A stretch of 64,000 nucleotides of DNA from Miltoncostaea marina (GCF_018141525.1 NZ_CP064655.1:3194501-3258500), one strand, 5' to 3'; shown: positions 1 through 8,442, counted from the first letter of the stretch. Notes: generated from the sequence alone by a model not told the origin. Numbers and translations: made by a program.

Positions 1-494
1 TGCTGCCCCCCATCGCCAAGCTCTCCGCCGAGGAGGCCATGACGATGTTCCTGGCCGGCTACACGGCCAAGGTGGCCGGCACCGAGATCGGCGTCGTCGA
101 GCCCGAGGCGACGTTCAGCGCCTGCTTCGGCGCGGCCTTCCTGCCGCAGCCGCCGTCGGTCTACGCCGAGCTGCTCGGCGAGCGCATCGAGCGCCACGGC
201 GTCTCGGCGTGGCTGGTCAACACCGGCTGGTCGGGCGGCCCCTACGGCGTCGGCTCGCGCATGCCGATCGCCGCCACCCGCGCCATCGTCCGCGCCGCCG
301 TGTCGGGCACGCTCGACTCCGCCCCGACCCGGACCGACCCGATCTTCGGCTTCCAGGTCCCCACGGAGATCGCCGGCGTCGACGCCGCGCTGCTCGACCC
401 GCGCGGCACCTGGGCCGACGGCGAGGCGTACGACGCCTCGGCGAAGGACCTCGCGGCCCGCATCCAGGAGCACGCCGCCAAGATGCGCGCGTAG
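1..494 (+). CDS. pckA: Phosphoenolpyruvate carboxykinase (ATP), C-terminal part
   Basis: The 5' end lies outside the window; the first complete codon is at position 3. ATP-dependent PEP carboxykinase interconverts oxaloacetate plus ATP and PEP plus CO2, the first step of gluconeogenesis. The visible C-terminal third carries the family stretches [27 protein letters not shown] and [15 protein letters not shown], with the collinear end expected for this family. It stops at TAG 492-494 and is followed by a strong hairpin, so it ends its transcription unit. With PEP synthase (56783) and class I aldolase (60540) the window has several gluconeogenic steps, though they are not clustered. Identity is near certain. 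Confidence 0.95.
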   Translation, partial: LPPIAKLSAEEAMTMFLAGYTAKVAGTEIGVVEPEATFSACFGAAFLPQPPSVYAELLGERIERHGVSAWLVNTGWSGGPYGVGSRMPIAATRAIVRAAVSGTLDSAPTRTDPIFGFQVPTEIAGVDAALLDPRGTWADGEAYDASAKDLAARIQEHAAKMRA

Positions 495-504
495 CACCCC
501 TCGA

Positions 505-536
505 CCCTCCGGCGGCGCGCCCGCGCCGCCGGAGGG
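505..536 (+). terminator. Rho-independent-like hairpin after pckA
   Basis: A perfect inverted repeat: arms 505-518 and 523-536 (CCTCCGGCGGCGC core) around a 4-base loop, 11 bases after the pckA stop. There is no T-tract, as is common for GC-rich actinobacterial terminators. Confidence 0.7.
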
Positions 537-585
537 GACGATCTGTGATGATCGGCGCGCACCGCCCGCGTCGAATGGATGACCG

Positions 586-1404
586 GTGGGCTTCTTCATG
601 GACCGGCACGACCTCGAGGGCGCGACGCCGGCCGACGTCGCGGCGGCCCACATGAGCGACCTCGGGGTGCAGGAGCTCCACGGCGTGCGGTTCGTGTCGT
701 ACTGGTTCGACTACCACCGCGGCGCCGCGTTCTGCCTGGTCGAGGCGCCCGACGCCGAGGCGGCACAGCGGGTGCATCGCGAGAGCCACGGCTCGGTGGC
801 GAACGAGATCATCCCGGTCGACCCCGACGACGTCGCGCGCTTCCTCGGCCGCATCGACGACCCCCTCGCCGCGGCGCGGCAGGCGGACAGCGCCTTCAGG
901 ATCATCCTCTTCACGGATCTGGAGGGCTCGACCGAGATGGTGCAGCGGCTCGGTGACGAGCGCGCGGTGGCCCTCCTGCGCCGTCACGACCGGATCGTCC
1001 GCGACGCGCTGGGCCGGACGGGCGGGCGCGAGGTGAAGCACACCGGCGACGGCATCATGGCGTCCTTCGCGTCGGTGCAGTCGGCGCTGCGGTGCGCCGT
1101 CGACGTCCAGCGGGGCTTCGCGGAGCACGCGGCCCGGGACCCCGAGGCCGCGATGCGCGTCCGCATCGGGATGAGCGCCGGAGAGCCCGTGGCCCAGGAC
1201 GGCGACCTCTTCGGCGCCGCGGTGCAGCTCGCGGCGCGCCTGTGCGCTCGCGCCGCGCCGGGCGGGGTCCTGGTCTCGGGGGTCGTCCGCGATCTCAGCA
1301 TCGGCAAGGGCTTCGTCTTCGCCGACCCGCGCGAGGAGGCGCTGAAGGGGTTCCCGGCCCCGGTGACCCTCTGCGAGCTCGTCTGGACGGCGGGCCCGCC
1401 GTGA
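586..1404 (+). CDS. DUF4242 domain fused to class III nucleotide cyclase
   Basis: The protein has 272 residues. The first ~90 (GFFMDRHDLEG start) resemble the small DUF4242/SCO4226-type ferredoxin-like domain. Residues ~105-270 are a class III adenylate/guanylate cyclase catalytic domain: FTDLEGSTEM holds the first metal-binding Asp, HTGDGIMASF the second metal site, and VRIGMSAGEP follows. No membrane segment is seen, so it should be a soluble cyclic-nucleotide synthase. GTG 586 is preferred to ATG 598 because DUF4242 domains begin with this strand. Its TGA overlaps the GTG of the next gene (GTGA), so the two proteins are probably made together. The substrate (ATP or GTP) cannot be assigned. 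Confidence 0.85.
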   Translation: MGFFMDRHDLEGATPADVAAAHMSDLGVQELHGVRFVSYWFDYHRGAAFCLVEAPDAEAAQRVHRESHGSVANEIIPVDPDDVARFLGRIDDPLAAARQADSAFRIILFTDLEGSTEMVQRLGDERAVALLRRHDRIVRDALGRTGGREVKHTGDGIMASFASVQSALRCAVDVQRGFAEHAARDPEAAMRVRIGMSAGEPVAQDGDLFGAAVQLAARLCARAAPGGVLVSGVVRDLSIGKGFVFADPREEALKGFPAPVTLCELVWTAGPP

Positions 1405-3068
1405 CCACGAGCGGGCGGCCGGTCGTGCTCGTGATCGAGGGCGACGAGCGGTCGCGGGCTCGCACGCTCGGGGAGCTCCAGCGGCGGTACGGCGCGGACT
1501 ACCGGATCGTCGCGGCGTCCTCGGCCCGGGAGGGCGGCGGCGTCCTGCGCGCGCTGGCCGACGGCGGCGAGGAGCTGGCGCTGGTCCTGGCCGCCCACTG
1601 GCTGCCGGACGGAACGGGGTCGGACCTGCTCGCGGAGGTGCCCGCGCGGTTCCCGCGCGCCCGCCGCGGCCTGATGGTGGACTACGGCGGCTGGGGCGAC
1701 GAGCCGACCGCGGCGGCGATCGTGCGCGCGATGGCGCTGGGGCGCTGCGACTACTACGTGCTGAAGCCGTGGCGCTCACCCGACGAGCTCTTCAACCGGA
1801 CCGTCGCCGAGTTCCTGCACGAGTGGGCCAGGTCGCTGCCGAGCGGGCCGCGCGAGGTCGCGGTCGTCGGGGCCCCCCGCGACCGCCGCGCCCGCGCGGT
1901 GCGCGATCTGCTCGCGCGCAACGGCATCCCCTCGGTGTTCCGGCCGGCGGCGGAGGGCGCCGCGACCCGGACGCGCGTGGAGTTCCACGACGGCCGGGTG
2001 CTCGACGACCCGTCCGACGCCGAGATCGCGGAGGCGTGCGGGCTCGCCACCCGCCTGCCGCGCGACGGCTGCGAGCTCCTCATCGTCGGCGCCGGGCCCG
2101 CCGGCCTCGCCGCGGCCGTCTACGCGGCGTCCGAGGGCATCGAGACGATCGTGGTCGAGCGGGCGAACATCGGTGGGCAGGCCGGCAGCTCGTCCCTCAT
2201 CCGCAACTACCTGGGGTTCGCGCGCGGCGTCGCCGGTGCCGAGCTGGCCCAGCGGGCCTACCAGCAGGCGTGGGTCTTCGGCGCCTCGTTCGTCCTCATG
2301 CGGTCCGTGACCGCGATCTCGGCGGCGGGCGGGCGCCTCGAGGCGGCGCTGTCCGACGGCTCCGTCGTCCGGGCGCCGGCCGTCGTGGTCGCGACCGGCG
2401 TCGCCTACCGGCGGATCGGCGTGCCGGAGCTCGAGGAGCTGGTCGGCGCGGGCGTGTTCTACGGGTCCTCCCCATCCGAGGCGCACGCGCTCTCCGGGAT
2501 GCGCGTGCACGTGGTGGGGGGCGGCAACTCGGCGGGCCAGGCGGCCCTGCACCTCGCCCGCCATGCCGAGCACGTGACGCTCATCGTCCGCGGCCGCTCG
2601 CTCGCCGCGACGATGTCCCGTTACCTGATCGACCAGATCGGCGCGTCACCGCGCATCCGCGTGCGCACCGGGTGCGAGGTCGTCGGCGGGTCGGGCGCCG
2701 GACGGCTCGAGCGCATCATCGTGCGCGACCGCGAGGGCGGCACGACGCAGCTCGAGGCCGCGGCGCTGTTCATCCTCATCGGCGCCCACCCCCACACCGA
2801 CTGGCTCCCCGGCGCGATCGCGCGCGACGAGGGCGGCTACGTGGTGACCGGAGCCGAGCTCGCGACGGCGCCCGGCGCCGGCTGGACGGCGCCGCGCCCG
2901 CCCCGCCCGCTGGAGACGAGCATGCCGGGCGTGTTCGCCGTGGGCGACCTCCGCCACGGCTCGGTCAAGCGGGTGGCGTCGGCGGTGGGCGATGGCGCCG
3001 CCGTGATCGCCCAGGTGCACGAGCACCTGCGGGACGCGCGGGGCACGGCCCCGGTCAGCGCCCCCTGA
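1401..3068 (+). CDS. Receiver-like domain fused to thioredoxin-reductase-fold flavoprotein
   Basis: A GTG start at 1401 overlaps the cyclase stop; the protein has 555 residues. Residues ~7-145 have a response-regulator receiver fold, but the position of the phosphoacceptor Asp is Ala65 (LVLAAHWLPDGTG), while the later Lys (LKPW, K122) is kept. Residues ~225-545 form a two-dinucleotide-domain flavoprotein: FAD motif GAGPAG (230-235), NAD(P)H motif VVGGGNSA (~371-378) and FAVGDLRHGSVKR near the end. Thioredoxin reductases have CxxC where this protein has FYGSSPSE (~353-360), so it cannot be a classical disulfide reductase. Fused receiver/TrxR-like proteins are a known actinobacterial family, but this copy lacks both hallmark residues. 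It may be an NAD(P)H oxidoreductase with a pseudo-receiver; the electron acceptor is unknown. Confidence 0.85.
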   Translation: MTTSGRPVVLVIEGDERSRARTLGELQRRYGADYRIVAASSAREGGGVLRALADGGEELALVLAAHWLPDGTGSDLLAEVPARFPRARRGLMVDYGGWGDEPTAAAIVRAMALGRCDYYVLKPWRSPDELFNRTVAEFLHEWARSLPSGPREVAVVGAPRDRRARAVRDLLARNGIPSVFRPAAEGAATRTRVEFHDGRVLDDPSDAEIAEACGLATRLPRDGCELLIVGAGPAGLAAAVYAASEGIETIVVERANIGGQAGSSSLIRNYLGFARGVAGAELAQRAYQQAWVFGASFVLMRSVTAISAAGGRLEAALSDGSVVRAPAVVVATGVAYRRIGVPELEELVGAGVFYGSSPSEAHALSGMRVHVVGGGNSAGQAALHLARHAEHVTLIVRGRSLAATMSRYLIDQIGASPRIRVRTGCEVVGGSGAGRLERIIVRDREGGTTQLEAAALFILIGAHPHTDWLPGAIARDEGGYVVTGAELATAPGAGWTAPRPPRPLETSMPGVFAVGDLRHGSVKRVASAVGDGAAVIAQVHEHLRDARGTAPVSAP

Positions 3069-3861
3069 AGCGGGGGGCGCGCCGTTCCCGGAACGCCGCG
3101 AGCCCCTCCTTGAAGTCGTCCGAGCCGAAGGCGCGCGAGCGCGCCGGCGCGGCGGTCTCCTCGATCACCTCCCAGGGGGCGCCCTCGCCGATCGCCGCGA
3201 TGATCGCCCGGGTGCCCTCGACCGCCAGCGGGGCGCCGGCGGCCACGTCGGCCGCGGCCGCGCGGGCGGCCGCCCACAGGGCGGCGTCGTCGGCCGCCAC
3301 CTCGTCGACGAGGCCCAGGGCGAGCGCCTCGTCCGCCTCGACCGGGCGGCCGGTGAGGAAGAGGCGCTTCGTGCGCGCCGGTCCCATCGCCGCCACGAAG
3401 CGGCGCAGGCCGTCGGGCGAGTAGACCACGCCGAGGCGCGCCGCCGGCACGCCGAGCCGGGCGCCGCGGCGGGCGACGCGCCAGTCGCACGCCATCGCCA
3501 GCTCGAGCGCGCCGCCGAGGGCCGCGCCGTTCAGCACGCCGATCACCGGGCGGGGGCAGTCCGCGATCGCCCGCGCGGCGCGCCCCAGCAGGCGCTCGCC
3601 GGCCTGGAGGTGCGCCACGAGCTCGTCGGCCGGGCGGTCGCCCAGGTCGAGGCCCGCCGAGAAGTGGCGATCGCCCGCCCCGCCGAGCAGCACGACCCGG
3701 ACGGCGGCCGGGCGGGGGCCACCCAGTAGGCTCACCAGGTCCTCGAGGATCCGCTCGTCGAGCGCGTTGGCGCGGGCCTCGTTGGCGATCCGGACCACGA
3801 GCGCGTCGCCGTCCTCCTCGACGAGGAGGCGGCCGCCGGACGGGGGGGCTTCAGCTGGCAT
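3055..3861 (-). CDS. Enoyl-CoA hydratase/isomerase family protein
   Basis: A 268-residue crotonase-fold protein. The oxyanion-hole segments are present (HFSAGLDLGD and NGAALGGALELAMACD). The Glu equivalent to hydratase E144 is kept (GALELA), but the second catalytic Glu is replaced: LGVPAARLGVVYSPDG has Ala where hydratases have Glu. This favours an isomerase, thioesterase or decarboxylase-like reaction over hydration. Its 3' end overlaps the convergent flavoprotein gene by 14 bases, and it starts divergently from the ketopantoate reductase with the two 5' ends overlapping or touching. The substrate is not predictable. Confidence 0.85.
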   Translation of the reverse strand: MPAEAPPSGGRLLVEEDGDALVVRIANEARANALDERILEDLVSLLGGPRPAAVRVVLLGGAGDRHFSAGLDLGDRPADELVAHLQAGERLLGRAARAIADCPRPVIGVLNGAALGGALELAMACDWRVARRGARLGVPAARLGVVYSPDGLRRFVAAMGPARTKRLFLTGRPVEADEALALGLVDEVAADDAALWAAARAAAADVAAGAPLAVEGTRAIIAAIGEGAPWEVIEETAAPARSRAFGSDDFKEGLAAFRERRAPRFRGR

Positions 3862-4793
3862 CGGTTCTCGTCATGGGCGCGGGTGCGGTGGGGACCTACT
3901 ACGGGGCGCTCCTCGCGCGCGCCGGCCACGACGTGACCCTCGTGGCGCGGGGCGCGCACCTCGCCGCGCTGCGGCGCCGCGGCGCGGCGATCGTACGCGA
4001 GCCCGACGGCACGCGCTGGGAGGCGCCCGCCCGCGCGGCCGGCTCCCCCGGCGCCGCGCCCGCGCCGGACCTGGCGATCGTGGCGACGAAGTCGCACCAC
4101 ACCGCGGCGGCCGCCGAGGCGCTGGCCGCCGCGCTGCCCGCCGGGGCCCCGGTGCTGTCCCTGCAGAACGGCGTCGAGAACGTGGGCCGCCTGGCCGCCG
4201 CGCTCGGCGCCGGGCGGGTGCTCGGCGGCATCGCGTTCGTCGGCGTCCGGGTGGCCGAGCCCGGAGTCGTCGACCACGAGGCCGAGGGGTGGGTGCGCAT
4301 CGGCGACCCGGCCGGGGCGACGCCGCTCGCCCGGCGCGTCCACGAGCTCGTGGCGCCGGCCTGGGACGTGCGCCTGTCGGAGGACATCGTGCACGAGCAG
4401 TGGCGCAAGCTGCTGTGGAACGCCGGCTTCAACGCGATCTGCGCGGTGACCGGCGCGACGGCCGGGCAGGCCCTCGCCACGCCCGCCTCCAGGGCGCTGG
4501 TGCGCGAGGCGATGGAGGAGGTGGTGGCCGTGGCCGCCGCCGGCGGCGTGGTGCTCACGCCGGACGAGGTCGACGAGATGGCCGCGTTCAACGAGCAGCT
4601 GCGCGACTACCGGCCGTCGACCGCCCGCGACCTCGACGCGGGCAAGCGCCTGGAGCGGGACGCCCTGTGCGGCTTCCTGGCCCGCGAGGGCGCGGCCCGC
4701 GGCGTCGCCACGCCGGTCAACCGCGTGCTCGACGGGCTGCTGGCGCTGCGCGAGGACGTCCGCGCCGCCGGCTCCGCCGGCGGCGGGCGGTAA
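3855..4793 (+). CDS. panE: 2-dehydropantoate 2-reductase
   Basis: Ketopantoate reductase makes pantoate with NADPH in coenzyme A synthesis. The Rossmann motif is VMGAGAVGTYYGA; the catalytic helix includes KLLWNAGFNAICAVTG, and a C-terminal helical domain contains RPSTARDLDAGK. The first ATG is 3873, directly before the glycine motif, and would delete most of the first Rossmann strand. In-frame CTG at 3855, preceded by a run of seven G, restores ASVLVMGAG and gives 312 residues, so I place the start there. No ATG, GTG or TTG exists upstream in frame. Members of this family can act on other keto acids, so panE is likely but not certain. Confidence 0.85.
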   Translation: MASVLVMGAGAVGTYYGALLARAGHDVTLVARGAHLAALRRRGAAIVREPDGTRWEAPARAAGSPGAAPAPDLAIVATKSHHTAAAAEALAAALPAGAPVLSLQNGVENVGRLAAALGAGRVLGGIAFVGVRVAEPGVVDHEAEGWVRIGDPAGATPLARRVHELVAPAWDVRLSEDIVHEQWRKLLWNAGFNAICAVTGATAGQALATPASRALVREAMEEVVAVAAAGGVVLTPDEVDEMAAFNEQLRDYRPSTARDLDAGKRLERDALCGFLAREGAARGVATPVNRVLDGLLALREDVRAAGSAGGGR

Positions 4794-4877
4794 TCCGTTT
4801 GTGAAGGATCGCGGCGCGCGGCCGCGGAGCGCCTAACGTGACGCCCTCCCGGATGTAGAGGACACCAGGAGGTGCAC

Positions 4878-5498
4878 ATGAGCGAGGGCACGCTGAAGTC
4901 CGGCAAGTGGTGGATCGGCGTCACCGCGGGCGCGGTGCTCGGCCTGGGCGGCATCGTCGCCGTCGAGGCGGCGACCCAGGAGGCCTCCGCGCAGTCGGCG
5001 ACCTTCCGCGTCACCCCGGAGCAGCTGCGCATCAACCAGCGCATCTCGCAGGCGGCGGTGCGCCGCTCCAACGAGGGCCTGCAGCTGCTGCAGCCGCTGC
5101 GCAAGGAGGAGAAGAACCCGAACAAGGTGCTCGGCTGGCGCACCCAGGACATCCAGGACGGCGCGGTGACCGCCGCCAAGCTCACCGAGTCGGTGCGCGA
5201 GGGCCAGCCGCGGTGGGCCGTCGTGGCCGCGGGCGGCACGCTGCAGCGGGCGAAGGGCGCCACCACCTCGGCCGCCGTGACCGGGACGCCCGGCCAGTAC
5301 GACGTGACGTTCGACCGCGACGTGAGCGCCTGCTCCATCCAGGCGACGATCGCCGACCCCGGCACCACCGCGCCGCCCGCCAGCGGCGAGATCGTCGCGT
5401 GGCGCGGCTCCAGCGCCAACGTCGTGCGCGTGCAGACCGCCGACTCCACCGGCGCGCTGGTGGCGACCCTGCCGTTCCACGTGACGGTGCTCTGCTAG
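4878..5498 (+). CDS. Exported protein, paralogue of the next gene
   Basis: A 206-residue protein of unknown function. The ATG at 4878 follows AGGAGG (4867-4872). The N terminus (SGKWWIGVTAGAVLGLGG, then a short small-residue stretch ending EASAQ) looks like a signal peptide or membrane anchor. Next come a helical, coiled-coil-prone stretch (QLRINQRISQAAVRRSNEGL) and a DIQDGAVTAAKL motif of the kind seen in tail-fibre and surface proteins. The C-terminal domain (from ~115) is beta-rich and contains RDVSAC; the last residue of the protein is a cysteine. The gene at 5614 repeats the same architecture, including both cysteines, which suggests a disulfide that pins the C terminus. Likely an envelope or surface protein; the function is unknown. 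Confidence 0.8.
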   Translation: MSEGTLKSGKWWIGVTAGAVLGLGGIVAVEAATQEASAQSATFRVTPEQLRINQRISQAAVRRSNEGLQLLQPLRKEEKNPNKVLGWRTQDIQDGAVTAAKLTESVREGQPRWAVVAAGGTLQRAKGATTSAAVTGTPGQYDVTFDRDVSACSIQATIADPGTTAPPASGEIVAWRGSSANVVRVQTADSTGALVATLPFHVTVLC

Positions 5499-5542
5499 CA
5501 CCCTCGCAGGGGCCGGCCCCCGGTTTGTGAGCATCCCGTGAG

Positions 5543-5575
5543 CGCTACGCCGCGCGTCCGCCGCGCGGCGTAGCG
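5543..5575 (+). terminator. Long GC hairpin between the two exported-protein genes
   Basis: Perfect 14-base arms (5543-5556 and 5562-5575, CGCTACGCCGCGCG and its complement) around a 5-base loop, 45 bases after the upstream stop and 39 before the next ATG. It is terminator-like, but there is no T-tract and it sits close enough to the next gene to act on its leader instead. Confidence 0.55.
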
Positions 5576-5613
5576 TTCCGGTGCTGGTCCGGCATCGTGG
5601 ACAGGGGGTCGTG

Positions 5614-6123
5614 ATGAAGGGACGCTGGTGGATCGGGGTCACCGCGGGCGTCGCCCTCGGGCTGGGCGCCGTGGTGGCGACGGAGGCGGCCACCGACGAG
5701 GCGAGCGCGCAACGGCCGGTGACGGTCAGCGCGCAGCAGCTCAAGATCAACCAGAGGATCTCGGTCGCCGCGGTGAAGCGCTCCAACGACGCGCTCGGCC
5801 GGGTCGCCGCGCTCCAGGGCTCGCTGCTGATGGCGGCGAGCAGCGGGGCGGTGGGGTCGAACCTCATCCCGGCCCAGAGCCGCGGGGCCGTCAGCTCGCA
5901 GCGGGTGGACGAGGGGAACTACCGCGTGCGCTTCGTGCGGGACGTCTCGGCCTGCACGTGGACGGCGTCGCCGTCGGCCGCCACGCCGCCGATCCCGGAC
6001 GCGCACTCGGTGCGCCTCGCCCTCGATACGACGGACGCGTCGAAGGCGCAGCTCGTGGTGCGCACCTTCACCGCGCAGGGCAACGCGGTCAACTCGGCGT
6101 TCCACGTCCAGGTGATCTGCTGA
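5614..6123 (+). CDS. Exported protein, paralogue of the preceding gene
   Basis: A 169-residue protein. It shares with the preceding gene KGRWWIGVTAG near the N terminus, the export-type hydrophobic stretch ending EASAQ, the helical segment QLKINQRISVAAVKRSND, the RDVSAC motif and a C-terminal cysteine (FHVQVIC at the very end). It lacks the DIQDGAVTAAKL linker, so it is shorter. ATG 5614 is preceded by GGGGG (5603-5607); an in-frame GTG lies immediately before it. The pair looks like a tandem duplication. Both genes have GTTTGTGA upstream (4797-4804 and 5523-5530), about 75-85 bases before the start, which may be a shared control element. Function unknown. Confidence 0.75.
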   Translation: MKGRWWIGVTAGVALGLGAVVATEAATDEASAQRPVTVSAQQLKINQRISVAAVKRSNDALGRVAALQGSLLMAASSGAVGSNLIPAQSRGAVSSQRVDEGNYRVRFVRDVSACTWTASPSAATPPIPDAHSVRLALDTTDASKAQLVVRTFTAQGNAVNSAFHVQVIC

Positions 6124-6165
6124 CCGGACGGTGAGGCTCGCGGCGGGCCGCCCGGGGCGCGCGCG

Positions 6166-7104
6166 TCAGGCGCCCAGGGCGGCCTCCGCCAGGATGCGCT
6201 CCACGACCTCGTCGAACCCGAGGCCGGCCGCCTCGGCGGCCTTGGGCAGCAGACTCGTGTCGGTCATGCCGGGGATCGCGTTGATCTCGAGCACCCAGAG
6301 GCGGTCGTCGGGGTCGAGGATCATGTCGACCCGGCTCACGCCGCGGCAGCCGAGCGCCCGGTAGCAGGCGATCGCCAGGCGGGCCGCCTCCTGCGCCACC
6401 TCGTCGGGCAGGCGCGCCGGCGCGACCAGCTCCGTGAGCCCGGGCGTGTAGCGCGACTCGAAGTCGTAGAAGTCGCGGTTGCGCGGGATGGCCTCGACCA
6501 CGGGCAGGGCCCACGGGTCGGCCGTGCCGAGCACCGAGATCGCCAGCTCGCGCCCGGGCACGAAGCGCTCGAGCAGCACCCGGTCGTCGTAGGCGAGCGC
6601 GGTCATGAGCGCGCTCGGGATGTCGCCCGGCTCGTGGGCCACCGAGATGCCGAGCGCCGAGCCCTGGGCGGCGGGCTTCACGACCAGCGGCAGCCCGAGC
6701 CGCTCGCGGATCTCGCCGAGCGCCTCGCCGGCCCCGAGCTCGCGGAAGGCCTCCTGGCGGAACGCGTAGGCGGCCGGCGTGGGGACGCCGGCCGCCTCGA
6801 AGTGGGCCTTCGCGACGACCTTGTCCATCGCCCGCTCGCACGCCAGCACCCCGGGCCCGGTGTACGGGATCTCGAGGATCTCCAGCAGCTCCTGCACCGT
6901 GCCGTCCTCGCCGCCGCGCCCGTGGAGGGCGATGAAGGCGGCCTCCGGCCGCTCCGCGCGCAGGGTGCGCACCAGCGAGCGGTCGGCGTCGACCTCGATC
7001 ACCTCGTGGCCCAGGCGCCGCAGCGCCGCGGCCGCGTTGGCCCCGGAGCGCAGGCTGACCTCGCGCTCCAGCGAGCGGCCGCCCTTCAGCACGGCCACCC
7101 TCAC
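6166..7104 (-). CDS. ddl: D-alanine--D-alanine ligase
   Basis: A 312-residue ATP-grasp enzyme that joins two D-alanines for the peptidoglycan pentapeptide. Seen: VLKGGRSLEREVSLRSG (N-terminal serine motif), ALHGRGGEDGTVQ, the ATP-grasp strand LPLVVKPAAQGSALG, GVSRVDMI and the metal site EINAIPGMT. The length is close to typical Ddl. Its GTG start (7104-7102) overlaps the stop of the upstream aminotransferase gene (GTGA), so the two are translationally coupled. That coupling might link amino-acid supply to wall synthesis, but this is only a context inference. Confidence 0.95.
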   Translation of the reverse strand: MRVAVLKGGRSLEREVSLRSGANAAAALRRLGHEVIEVDADRSLVRTLRAERPEAAFIALHGRGGEDGTVQELLEILEIPYTGPGVLACERAMDKVVAKAHFEAAGVPTPAAYAFRQEAFRELGAGEALGEIRERLGLPLVVKPAAQGSALGISVAHEPGDIPSALMTALAYDDRVLLERFVPGRELAISVLGTADPWALPVVEAIPRNRDFYDFESRYTPGLTELVAPARLPDEVAQEAARLAIACYRALGCRGVSRVDMILDPDDRLWVLEINAIPGMTDTSLLPKAAEAAGLGFDEVVERILAEAALGA

Positions 7105-8429
7105 GTCAGGCCGCCCAGCGCGCGGTGCAGCTCGGTCATCTCGGCCACGGCGAGGCCCAGGCGGCGGACGCCCTCGGCGATGGTCGCCTCGTCGACGCCC
7201 GAGAAGTTGAGGCGCATCGAGTCGCCGCCGCGGCCGTCGAGGAAGGCGCCGCGGCCGGGCACGAACGCCACCTCGTACTTCTCCACCGCGAGCGCGAGCA
7301 GGTCGGTGGTGTCGATGTACGGGGGCATCGTGGCCCACAGGAACAACCCGCCCTCGGGGTGGGTCCAGGTGGCCTCGGGCGGCATCTCCTCCTCCAGGGC
7401 GCGCAGCATGGCGTCGCGCCGCGAGCGGTAGATCGCGTTCAGCCGGGCGACGTAGTCGCGCCAGTCGTAGCGGCGCATGTACTCGACGACGATCCGCTGC
7501 GAGAGCGTGGACGTGCAGAGGTCCTGGGCCTGCTTGCCGAGGTTCATCTTGCGCAGCACGGCCGCCGGCGCCGCGATCCAGCCCACCCGCACGCCGGGCG
7601 AGAGGATCTTCGAGAACGTCGACAGGTGGATCACCCAGCCGGCGCCGTCGTCGAGCTCCCACAGCGTCGGCAGCGGGTCGCCCTCGAAGCGGATCCACCC
7701 GTAGGGGTTGTCCTCCACGACGATCAGCTCGCGCTCGTGCGCGATCCGGATGAGCCGGCGGCGGCGCTCGAGCGACATCGTGACGCCGCCGGGGTTGTGG
7801 AAGTTGGGGATCGTGTAGAGCAGCTTCGGCGGCCGGCCCTCGGCCGCGAGGCGGTCGAGCGCCGCCTCGACCAGGTCCACGCGCAGGCCGTCCTCGTCCA
7901 TCGGCACGTGCTCGACCCGGGCCTCGTACGTGGTGAACGACGGCACGGCGCCCGGATAGGTCGGCCCCTCGGCCAGGATCGTGTCGCCCGGGTCCACGAA
8001 GGTGCGGATGGAGAGGTCGATCGCCTGCTGACCGCCGCTCGTGACCATGATGTCGTCGACGTCGGCCGCGGCGCCGCCCTCGGCCATCATCTCCACGATG
8101 CGCTCGCGCAGCTCGTGCAGGCCCTCGGTGGGCCCGTACTGGAGCGCCGACGCCAGGTGGTCGCGGGCGACGGCCTCGACGACGTCGTCGAAGACGCGGC
8201 GCTCGAACGACTCCGTGTTGGGGAAGCCGCCGGCCAGCGAGATGATGTCCGGCCGCTCGGCCAGCGACATCAGGTCGCGCATGACCGAGGAGACGATGCC
8301 CGCGGCGCGCGAGGCGAAGCGCGCGTCGTACCGGGCCGCGTCGGCCGGCGTGAGCGCGCTCTCGGCGTGCCGGCGCGCCGCAGGCGGGATCTGCTGCGGG
8401 GGCGTGGTCTCCTCCTCGCGAGGGTCCAT
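7101..8429 (-). CDS. PLP-dependent aminotransferase, class I/II fold
   Basis: From ATG 8429 the product has 442 residues. Fold-type I aminotransferase related to LysN/2-aminoadipate transaminases: SLAGGFPNTESF near the N terminus, ALQYGPTEGLHELRE, EGPTYPGA, VVEDNPYG (the Asp that binds the PLP ring nitrogen) and FSKILSPGVRVGW (the Schiff-base Lys). It transfers an amino group between an amino acid and a 2-oxo acid; the substrate cannot be assigned. GTG 8438 is an alternative start. A TACACT hexamer just upstream would put the 5' mRNA end at or near the start codon. It is the first gene of a two-gene operon with ddl. Confidence 0.88.
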   Translation of the reverse strand: MDPREEETTPPQQIPPAARRHAESALTPADAARYDARFASRAAGIVSSVMRDLMSLAERPDIISLAGGFPNTESFERRVFDDVVEAVARDHLASALQYGPTEGLHELRERIVEMMAEGGAAADVDDIMVTSGGQQAIDLSIRTFVDPGDTILAEGPTYPGAVPSFTTYEARVEHVPMDEDGLRVDLVEAALDRLAAEGRPPKLLYTIPNFHNPGGVTMSLERRRRLIRIAHERELIVVEDNPYGWIRFEGDPLPTLWELDDGAGWVIHLSTFSKILSPGVRVGWIAAPAAVLRKMNLGKQAQDLCTSTLSQRIVVEYMRRYDWRDYVARLNAIYRSRRDAMLRALEEEMPPEATWTHPEGGLFLWATMPPYIDTTDLLALAVEKYEVAFVPGRGAFLDGRGGDSMRLNFSGVDEATIAEGVRRLGLAVAEMTELHRALGGLT

Positions 8430-8442
8430 CGGGATCACGTCC

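Noticed and set aside
217-1779. A 520-codon open frame on the minus strand opposite the cyclase
   Set aside because: Low-complexity Arg/Pro/Ala translation typical of the antisense frame of GC-rich genes; the plus strand has recognisable domains.
4798-4839. TTGTGA and TAACGT as a -35/-10 pair before the first exported paralogue
   Set aside because: The spacing is 29 bases, and ~40 bases for the equivalent words at the second gene, too long for a normal promoter; kept only as a shared upstream word.
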